From Proteles cristata cristata (taxonomy: Eukaryota; Chordata; Mammalia; Carnivora; Hyaenidae): a stretch of DNA of 64,000 bases. Under the pieces are notes generated by a model. The model had not been told where the DNA came from. It ran no database searches and saw only the letters and a program-made list of their open reading frames with translations. The number at the start of each line of letters is the position of its first letter. The stretch's first letter is position 1. This document shows, piece by piece, positions 56,200 through 64,000 of this stretch. The DNA lies in NCBI GenBank assembly GCA_017311185.1, contig JAESUZ010001752.1, positions 62,001 through 126,000 on the forward strand, given 5' to 3'. Position numbers and translations under genes: made by a program.

Positions 56200-58155
56200 T
56201 CAAGGCTGCCACACTGTACATTTCTAGGGGTGTAGCTATGTGAATGGAGCTGTCTCGATGGCAGTGTACAGCCTGTGTGGCCATATGCAATGGCCTGAGT
56301 TTGAAGGTCAAGCACTTGGATTCAAGTGTAGACTATATTACAGCTGGGGAGATAGCTTGACTTCTCTGGGTCTTAGTTTCCTTCTAACCCTAAAATAGTG
56401 TGGGACTAGGAATATATTCAAGGAAGGCGCAACAGGAGACCATTTCCTGTCTTTGGTTCCTATGGAATATTAAGAGGATGTAGGATGTTAAGAGACTCTA
56501 CAGGTGGCTCTGCCCCTCTCAAGGTCATTTAATCTTTACGTTTATAACCTGGTGCAACTTTTCTCTCCTTTGGATCTTAAGCTGGGAATGTGAAGGAGTG
56601 GAGAGGGCACTCTTCCACTATCTCTTGCTCAAACTCTGATTAGTTCTGAAGCAATTCTTTCTCAGTAATGCTTCAGTCCTAGATGAGGCTATATTTCCTT
56701 CATAAAGGTGAGAATGGAGCAAAATCAAGATAAAGTTTATGGGAAAATTCTGTTGCCCAAGAGAAGCATGGAAATATACTGTAACTAAGCAAATTCACTT
56801 TACCCTGAGATAGATTTCTTATAAGAAGCTGAAAATACATTAAAAAAATAAGGTATCAATTCCTAACAAGACACCCAAAGATACTTGTTTTTATTAAACT
56901 GACCTGGCTGTTATGAGGAGGGAAGCGAATAAGAAAATAAAAGGATACACAGAAATGAGCAAATCTAGTAGCTAAAATAAAATCTACATAGGAATCAAGA
57001 GAATGGAGACAAGATACTATTTTTAAAATGCAATTAAGTGAGGTAGAAGACAAACTCTAGGCATTCTCAGAATGCAGAGAAAAAGGGCAAAGATATTAAA
57101 GGAGTATCAAAGAAGATAGCAACCATAAACAATAGAAAGCAGAAGTTAGCTTCATGATTAGTATGCATTTGAGGTAAAGAATCCACAATAAATGGAGTGA
57201 AGGCAGTAAATATAGGAAAAAATAAAAACAGAATTTCTGATTTCAAAAAATCTTTAAAAATTAAAAAAAAAATGAATTTTAAAGAAGAAATAACCCTGCA
57301 AGCATTCTGAAAAAAAATTAAAAAACCTGTTTCTGACAAATGAGTAAAAAACAGATTGATGTTAGAATTCTTGGCAACACCGAATGCCAGGAAACAATGT
57401 AGCAATGTTGGTAGAACTTCATGGAGAAGGCTGTGGTTCCTATGTGAAGGGAATAAGAAGATGCTGTCAGATATGTTTGGTTTCTGGAGAAATACCCCAC
57501 CCACATAATATTGCTTAAAACATTGTTCACATGGTGCCTCCGATCCATGAGACATGATACACTGCAGTGAGCATTGACACAGGTATCGTTTAAATAATAG
57601 TGACAGAAAGCAAAATATTATATGTAAAGAAATTATACATATTATGTATATGTAAATGAGAAAATAATATTATCTGAATTCAAAATAAAAGAAAACAGAA
57701 TGGAAAGAATAGAGGCAAGAGAAAATGTAGGTGCTAATTTTCATATTTTCATAGATTACAGTAAAAATTACAGTCTCTGTATTTGATAAATATAGATTTG
57801 AGAGTGCTTTTGAAAGTTCTCCATGCAATTTATTATTAGAATTCCAAATTTTTATAGAAGAGTGAAATAAAGATTAGCCTCTAAAGAAAAGTGAAACATA
57901 AAGGAAATATCAAAGAAAGAAGGAAACAGACAAAAAACAGAAAGCTTTATAAAATGACATTAGAAAGACTAGCATAACAAGTATGAGAATAAATATAAAT
58001 AGTTCAACATTTTCTGTTTTAAAAAGTTAAGCTTTCTTCAATTTGATCATAAAATTCAGTGGTTCCCTATGTTCGGCAATAAAGTAAAGGCAAAGGTATA
58101 TTAGGAAAACAGAAACAAAAAATAGAGTAGTTATAGTAATCAGTAATAACTCATT
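56200..58155. other. gene-free stretch, A-rich on the + strand
   Basis: No exon recognised. 56.31-56.42 kb may hold a MIR fragment (CACTTGGATTCAAGTGTAGA, then TTGACTTCTCTGGGTCTTAG). The 57.24-57.5 kb part (TCTTGGCAACACCGAATGCC, then AGGAAACAATGTAGCAATG) resembles an old L1. The 162-codon - frame at 57,555-57,067 is Phe/Leu-rich from T-rich DNA. Confidence 0.4.
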
Positions 58156-58156
58156 T

Positions 58157-58394
58157 TAGAATAATTTTATTTTTTATTTTTTTAATGTTTATTTTTGAAA
58201 GAGAGAGAGACAGAGTGTGAGCAGGTGAGGGACAGAGAGAGAGGGAGACAAGGAATCTGAAGCAGGCTCCAGGCTACAAGCTGTTAGCACAGAGCCCAAC
58301 GCAAGGCTCCAACTCAGAATCACAAGATCATGACCTGAGCGAAGTCGGATGCTTAACCAACTGAGCCATCCAGGTGCCCCTAGAATAATTTTAT
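58157..58394 (-). mobile_element. CanSINE with perfect TSD, antisense
   Basis: TAGAATAATTTTAT stands at 58157-58170 and 58381-58394. Between the copies are TTAATGTTTATTTTTGAAAG, a GA-rich block and the reversed head ACTGAGCCATCCAGGTGCCCC. Confidence 0.94.
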
Positions 58395-58417
58395 ACTGCT
58401 AGAACTGCTGATATAGA

Positions 58418-58592
58418 CCAGTGGTTCTCTAACTCTAAAGTACCTCAGTATTACCTGGAGGGTCTGTCAACAAACAGATCCCTGGGCCCCACCCACAGAA
58501 TTTCTGATTCATTGAGTCTGGGATAGGGTATGAGGATTGCACGTCTAACAAATTCCCAGGTGAGGCTGAGGCTGTCAGTCACTGAGAAATAC
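58418..58592 (+). repeat. MER5-like hAT DNA-transposon fossil
   Basis: CCAGTGGTTCTCTAACTCTA, then CTGGGCCCCACCCACAGAAT, TTTCTGATTCATTGAGTCTG and AACAAATTCCCAGGTGAGGC follow the MER5/Charlie-type consensus. It is a different subfamily from the 43.7-kb copy. Confidence 0.7.
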
Positions 58593-58594
58593 TA

Positions 58595-59282
58595 AGTGGA
58601 GATTTAATAGTAAAGCAAATGTTATGTACTAAGGAATAGTAAAATAGACATAGCAAAAAACTATGGCAAATACAAGAATAAGAGAATAACAAATCTCAAC
58701 ATATTTTTAAAAAATAAAAATAAAATTACTAACCCCACCCCTCCCCAAAAGAGAAAAACACACTCTAGGCTAGAGCTAATTATGGATAATTCTCCCCCAA
58801 TTGACAAGAATTGGAAAATTGTCCTATCCTTTGTATTGTTCTAGTATAGGGAAACTGAAGAGTTTAAAGCTCATCAAAAAGAAGCATAATCTAAATATTA
58901 TCAACAGAGATGGATGAAAAGGAAACCTATAGACCATTCTTAAGAATCTTGTGTGTTAAAAAAAAAAAAAAGTGAATGGAGAATGACACCTTGGAACCAA
59001 ACAAGGATTATCCCATAAAAGAAGAGATTAATTTTAGGAATTTATTATACTAAAACATTATATTCATACAGTCACAGTGAGATCCCTAAACAAAGATAAA
59101 ATACCTTTGCTACTTATTTACTAGAAAACGTGCATTATTAAGAGTTGCTGTGTAAGCCCAAATTATCCTTGTTAGTAATCAATAATGGTGATCTAGAGTT
59201 CCCATTAATCTCACAGCATTAGTGGGAGCATTTACAGTTCTCAAAATAGAGGACTTGATTGGGTCAGTTTGCCCCCATTAAT
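58595..59282. other. gene-free stretch
   Basis: No exon or clear repeat recognised. Its right end continues at 60,919 once the L1 insertion is removed (see the TSD of that L1). Confidence 0.45.
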
Positions 59283-60918
59283 GTGGAATATACCTCTTTC
59301 TCTTTTCTTTCTTTTCCTGTTTCTTTCTTCCTTCCTTCCTTCCTTCCTTCCTTCCTTCCTTCCTTCCTTCCTTCCTTCCTTCTTATATTTTTTTTAGTGA
59401 TTCATCACTTACACATTATACCCAGTGCTCATCCCAAAAAGTACCTTCCTTAATGTCCATCACCCATTTAGCCCATTCCCCCACCAAACACCCCTCTAGC
59501 AACCTTGTTTGTTCTCTGTATCTTAGTCTCTTATGGTTTGCCTTCTTCTCATTTTATCTTATTTTTCTTTCCCTGCCCCTGTGTTCATCTGTTATGTTTC
59601 TTAAATTCCACATATGAATGAAATCATATGATATTTTTCTCTGATTTGGTTTTCTTAGCATAATATACTTTAGTTCCATCCATGTTGTCACAAATGGCAA
59701 GATTTCATTCTTTTTTTATCTCCAAGTAATATTCCATTGCATATGTATACCACATCTTCTTTATCCATTCATCTGTTGATGGACATTTGGGTTCTTTCCA
59801 TAATTTAGCTACTGTTGATAGTGCTGCTATAAACATTGGGGTGCATGTTCCCCTTCGAATCAGTTTTTTTTTTTTTTATCATTTGGATAAATAACTAGTA
59901 GTGCACTTGCTGGGTCATAGGGTAGTTCTATTTTTAATTTTTGGAGGAACCACCATACTGTTTTCCAGAGTGGCTGCACCAGTTTGCATTCCCACTAGCA
60001 GTGCAAAAGAGATCCTCTTTCTCCGCATCCTTGCCAACAGTTGTTGATTCCTGAGTTGTTCATTTGAGCCATTCTAACAGGTATGAGGTTATATCTCATT
60101 GTGGTTTTGATTTGTATTTTCCTAATGATGAGCATCTTTTCGTGTGTCTGTTAGCCATCTGGATGTCTTCTTTGGAACAGAGTCTGTTCATGTCTTTTGC
60201 CCATTTCTTCACTGGATTATTTGTGTTTTGGGTGTTGAGTTTAATAAATTCTTTAGAGATTTTAGATACCCTTTATCTGATATGTTATTTGCAAATATCT
60301 TCTCTCATAATGATGGTTGCCTTTTAGTTTTTGTTGATTATTTCCTTTGCTGTGAGAAGCTTTTTGTCTTGATGAGGTCCAAATAGTTCATGTTTGCTTT
60401 TGTTTCTCTTGCCTGTAGAGACATGTCTAGCAAGTAGTAGCTGCAGCTGAGGTCAAAGTAGTTGTTTCCTGTGTTCTTCTCTAGAATTTTGATGGTTTCT
60501 TGTCTTACATTTAGGTCTTTCATCCATTTTGAGTTTATTTTTGTGTATGGTCTAATAAAGTGGTCTAGGTTCATTCTTCTTCATGTCACTGTCCAGTTTT
60601 CCCAACAACATTTGCTGAAGACTGTCTTTTTTGTTCATTGGATATTCTTTCCTGCCATATCAAAGATTAGTTGGCCATATATTTATGGGTCCATTTCTAG
60701 GTTCTCTCTTCTCTTCCATTGATCTATGTGTCTGTTTTTATGCCAATACCATACTATCTTGATGATTACAGCTTGTAATACAGCTTGATGTCCAGAATTG
60801 TGATGCCTCCAGCTTTGGTTTTCTTTCTTAACATTGCTTTGGCTATTTAGGGTCTTCTCTGGTTCCATTACAAAATTTAGAATTGTTTTTTCTAGCTCTG
60901 TGGTGGAATATGCCTCTT
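59283..60918 (-). mobile_element. L1 insertion with TSD and tail microsatellite, antisense
   Basis: GTGGAATATACCTCTT (59283-59298) and GTGGAATATGCCTCTT (60903-60918) form a 16-base TSD with one mismatch. The reversed poly(A) tail has become TTTC/TTCC repeats. Then come the reversed 3' UTR and reversed ORF2. Frame 60,574-60,338 reads YTKINSKWMKDLNVRQETIK, with stops on either side. It is 5'-truncated, about 1.6 kb. Confidence 0.9.
59328..59384. repeat. (TTCC)n microsatellite
   Basis: About 13 TTCC units preceded by TTTC-type units, standing where the L1 poly(A) tail (reversed) should be. Confidence 0.95.
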
Positions 60919-61400
60919 AAATAGTGTCTGTATCAAACGATCTTAAAAGGTTCTGACCAAAAAAAGAGTTTCCTGGCTTTCTTCATACCTTTGCAACTGC
61001 TCCCTGTTGCCATCAGCTACGGCTCAAACAGCAAGATTGTGTATGTGACACATAAGGCTCCAGCCAGAGCATGCATCTGGGAGAAACTTGTTTGGGGCCC
61101 CTCTTCTTGGGAGGAAAGTGACCTGGAAAGCATTCCTAGGACTTCTTTTGCAATGTGGACACTTCAGGGGCATGTACTTTCTGAGCCATACAGCATCTGT
61201 GACAGAAAAGAGTTCAGAAGGAAGGATGATGGAATATGACACATTTCTCCACAGAGGAATCCTTAAAAATATTGGTGATGGCACTGAACCTTCTGCAGCT
61301 ATGTGGGTTGAAGTTTTGAATTATTTTTCTTGCTTATTAAAGAACACAAAAGTCCAGAAGTGGGGCTGGGACAATTCAATATCCAAATGCAAAAGTATGA
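60919..61400 (+). other. unassigned segment with open frames
   Basis: Neither L1 nor CanSINE. Frames of 82 codons (60,991-61,239) and 105 codons (61,088-61,405) overlap on the + strand, and one of 86 codons on the - strand. None resembles a family I know. It may be an old LTR or other decayed element. Confidence 0.3.
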
Positions 61401-62451
61401 TGTGAACTTCTATTTCACACAATTAGGAAAATACGGATTAATGACCTAAATGTAAGAAGTATTCCTAAAATATTCTTAAAGTAAACATAGATATAAATCT
61501 TCATGATCTCAGATTTGGCATTGGTTCCTTAAATATGACAATAAGAGTACAAGCATTCAAAGAAAATATAGATAAATGGGACTTCATCAAAGTTAACTAT
61601 GGTGCTTCAAAACATTTCAGAGGACACTTTCAATAAAATGAAAGGACGATTCACAGAATGGAAGAAAACATTTGCCAATCGTATATTTGATAAAGGATTA
61701 ATAGCTAGACTCTTTAAAGAACTCTTAAAATTCAATAATAAAAAGACAACTAAAAATGGGCAAAGGATCTGAATAGATATCTCTCCATAGAAGAACTGCA
61801 AATGGCCAGTAAGTACATGAAGAGATGCTCAACATCGTTAGTCATCAGAGAAATGCAAATCAAGACCACAATGAGGCAGCACTTAATACCCACTAGGATG
61901 GCTCTAATTAAAAGGAGAGATAACAAGTATTGGTGAGGATATGGAGAAATTAGAATGCTCATATACTGCTGATGGGAATGTAAAATGGTGCAGTTGCTTT
62001 AGAATACAGTCTGTCGATTCCTCAAAAATTTAAATCTATAATGGCCATATGACCCAGTGACAATTCCACTCCTAGGTATAAACCCAAGAGAAATGAAAAC
62101 ATACATCTGCCAAACACAAACAAACAAACAAACTTGTATGTGAATGTTCACAGCAGCATTATTCATAATAGCCAAAAAGATGAAAACAAACCAAATGTCT
62201 ATTATTTGGTCATAAAAAGGAATACTGATCCATACTAAATGAATAAATCTCAAAAATATTATGCTATGTGGAAGAAGGCAGTCACGGAAGACCACATATT
62301 GTAGTATTCCAGTTATATGAAACGTCCCAAAAAGGCAAATCCAGAGAGACAGAGAGTATACTAGTGGTGTCTATATGAGGGCCTGCTGGGGAATGAGGAG
62401 TTTAGGAGCTAAAGAGTATGGAGTTCTCTTGGGGGTGATGAAAACAATTCT
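61400..62451 (+). mobile_element. older L1 ORF2/3' UTR, sense, left part
   Basis: Sense ORF2 (GATAAATGGGACTTCATCAA, then TGGAAGAAAACATTTGCCAA, GAAATGCAAATCAAGACCAC) and a 3' UTR that continues at 63,266 after the younger insertion. It ends near 63,373. Confidence 0.85.
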
Positions 62452-63265
62452 AAAAGTGATGGCGAAGTCAGAGTGGCTAAAATGAGCAAATCAGAGAACT
62501 CTAGATGCTGGCGAGGATGTGGAGAAACGGGCACCCTCCTGAACTGTTGGTGGGAATGTAAACTGGTACAGCCCCTCTGGAAAACAGTGTGGAGGTTCCT
62601 AAGGAAACTAACAATAGAACTCCCCTATGACCCAGCAATAGCACTGCTAGGAATTTACCAAAGGGATACAGAAATGTTGATGCATAGGAGCACATGTACC
62701 CCAATGTTCATAGCAGCACTCTCCACAGTAGCTAAAACCTGGAAAGAGCCTAAGTGTCCATCAACAGATGAATGGATCAAGAAGATGTGGTTTATCTATA
62801 CCATGGAATACTACATGGCAACGAGAAACAATGAAATCTGGCCATGTGTAGCAACATGGATGGACCTTGAGGGTGTTATGCTGAGCGAAATAAGTCAGGC
62901 AGAGAAGGACAAATATCGTATGTGTGCACGTATAGGATTAGGAGGAACTTAACAGAGGACCAAGGGGGAGAAGAAGGGTGGAAATGGTGGGGGAAAGGGA
63001 GAGAGGCAAACCATGAGAGACTCTTGAATGCTGACAAAAACTGAGGACTGGTGGATGTGGGGGGGAGGAGGGGTGGGTATGGAGGAGGGCACTTGTGGGG
63101 ATGAGCACTGGGTGTTATGTGGAAACTAATTTGACAATAAACTATTTGTAAAAAATAAAAAAATAAAAAAAAAAGAAAATGTTCACTACTACAAGATAGA
63201 GCAAAAATGGTAAATTAAAAAAGTATTCATTTTTCTTCTCTAAAAAAAAAAAAAAGTGATGGCGA
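62452..63265 (+). mobile_element. 5'-truncated felid L1 with TSD and probable 3' transduction
   Basis: The perfect TSD AAAAGTGATGGCGA stands at 62452-62465 and 63252-63265, inside an older L1. The element starts in ORF2. A 159-codon frame (62473-62952) includes [38 protein letters not shown] and WIKKMWFIYTMEYYMA and ends at ORF2's own stop. The frame is uninterrupted, so the copy is young, but everything upstream is missing, so it is inactive. The 3' UTR has a G-rich run (about 63,055-63,090) and ends with ACAATAAACTATTTG and an A-rich tail at about 63,150-63,177. About 65 bases of other sequence and a second A-run (63,242-63,255) follow before the TSD. Confidence 0.93.
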
Positions 63266-63373
63266 TAATGGCTGCACATTTCTGTGCCTATATTGAAAAC
63301 CACTGAATCGTGCACTTTAACGGATGAATGATACGGGATATAAATTATATCTCAATAAAACTGTTATAAAGGC
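63266..63373 (+). mobile_element. older L1 3' UTR, right part
   Basis: TAATGGCTGCACATTTCTGT, then ACTGAATCGTGCACTTTAAC and ATATCTCAATAAAACTGTTA is the 3' end of the older L1 interrupted at 62,451. Confidence 0.82.
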
Positions 63374-64000
63374 TAGAATATTATGGACACTGGGGTCTTA
63401 TATAGACTGAACCTCCTCAATGTATCCCCCATGTCTTCTTACATTTAAAAATATGTGTATTTTTCCTGCTTAGAGTTTTAAATTTCCCATGTCTCTTCTA
63501 CTGTGGTAATCCAATTTTTTGCAGTATCTATCTGCTTCCATTAAAGTTTTAATTCCAGTTTTGTTTTCATGTTCATCAAATCTTTCTTGATGTGATGTCA
63601 AATTGTTACTTCTTCATGACTCTGTTTTAGTTTCATAGGTTCAATATATTTTTGAATCTTGCTGAGCATATGATTCATAAATGCTTCAAAATTTCTCCTG
63701 CTTCTTGGAGTAAATCTATTTCATAAATGCAATAAAAAAATTTTCCTTTTCTTCTTGTGACCTGCAGCATTCTTATTTCATAGATGTGGTGATTTTATTC
63801 TGTTTCTTCACTTGGGGCATCCCACCTCCTAGGTGCACTCTGTCTGTCTTCCAGAAAGTAACACTAATCCCACTCAGCACTCTGTCTGTCTTCCAGAAAA
63901 TAACACTAATCAGCTGTTTGCTAAATGTAATACATGCCCTGGTAATGCCAATGTTAGTGGTCTTCATGGGAGTCAGTCTACAAATTGCTAATGGAGCATT
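63374..64000. other. gene-free right edge
   Basis: AT-rich sequence with no recognised repeat family or exon. It contains a 42-base tandem duplication at 63,835-63,911. Confidence 0.5.
63835..63911 (+). repeat. 42-base tandem duplication
   Basis: GCACTCTGTCTGTCTTCCAG, AAA and (after one variable base) TAACACTAATC occurs at 63,835-63,869 and again at 63,877-63,911, with one mismatch. Confidence 0.9.

Noticed and set aside
57067..57555. 162-codon Phe/Leu-rich frame on the - strand
   Set aside because: It arises from an A-rich + strand. The residues follow base composition, and part of the DNA resembles an old L1.
62473..62952. Functional L1 ORF2 gene
   Set aside because: The frame is open but covers only the C-terminal end. 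Endonuclease and most of the reverse transcriptase are missing.
1..64000. A prokaryote-like or multi-gene novel system
   Set aside because: No gene cluster exists. The only protein-coding gene supported is the 3' part of TMEM38B, and the rest is retroelements and unassigned intergenic DNA.

Overview
The window is mammalian nuclear DNA from a cat-family carnivore (Felidae). It is AT-rich and has no bacterial features. The lineage call rests on about two dozen tRNA-derived SINEs of the cat CanSINE type (head GGGGCGCCTGGGTGGC, CT-rich middle, A-rich tail) and on three L1 3' ends of the type found in cats. I cannot place it to species.

Positions 1-25,677 hold the 3' part of TMEM38B on the + strand. 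This gene encodes TRIC-B, a trimeric potassium channel of the ER/SR membrane. Exons 3, 4, 5 and the coding part of exon 6 lie at 1470-1654, 2311-2398, 6667-6784 and 25462-25677. All junctions are GT-AG, and the reading frame stays open for 201 codons from the residue split at the exon 2/3 junction to the stop. That equals the human protein after Trp90. Exons 1-2 lie to the left of the window. Intron 5 (18.7 kb) is filled with L1, CanSINE, MIR and L2 copies. They include an antisense L1 that keeps its 5' end and promoter region, and a sense L1 ending about 115 bases before exon 6.

From about 25.8 kb to 64 kb I find no further gene. The region is intergenic. It contains repeat-poor stretches (25.8-28.3 kb, 30.1-32.8 kb and a more GC-rich 43.9-50.5 kb), old antisense L1s (29-30, 32.8-34.6, 36.6-39.3 kb), a broken endogenous-retrovirus integrase segment (about 40.6-41.05 kb), an L2 at 44.2-44.8 kb, and a retroposon-dense right end (50.6-63.3 kb) with several nested insertions.

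Target-site duplications (TSDs) give an insertion history: old L1s, then CanSINEs and 5'-truncated felid L1s, then three copies of one young CanSINE subfamily, each sitting in the A-rich tail of an older SINE. The observations most worth checking are: an L1 with an apparent 3' transduction (62,466-63,251); a 204-base retrocopy of an unidentified mRNA 3' end with its own AATAAA and a 14-base TSD (34,090-34,293); adjacent full palindromic CRE and C/EBP sites (31,945-31,964); and an L1 5' end placed so that its antisense promoter would point at TMEM38B exon 6. I found no undescribed multi-gene system.
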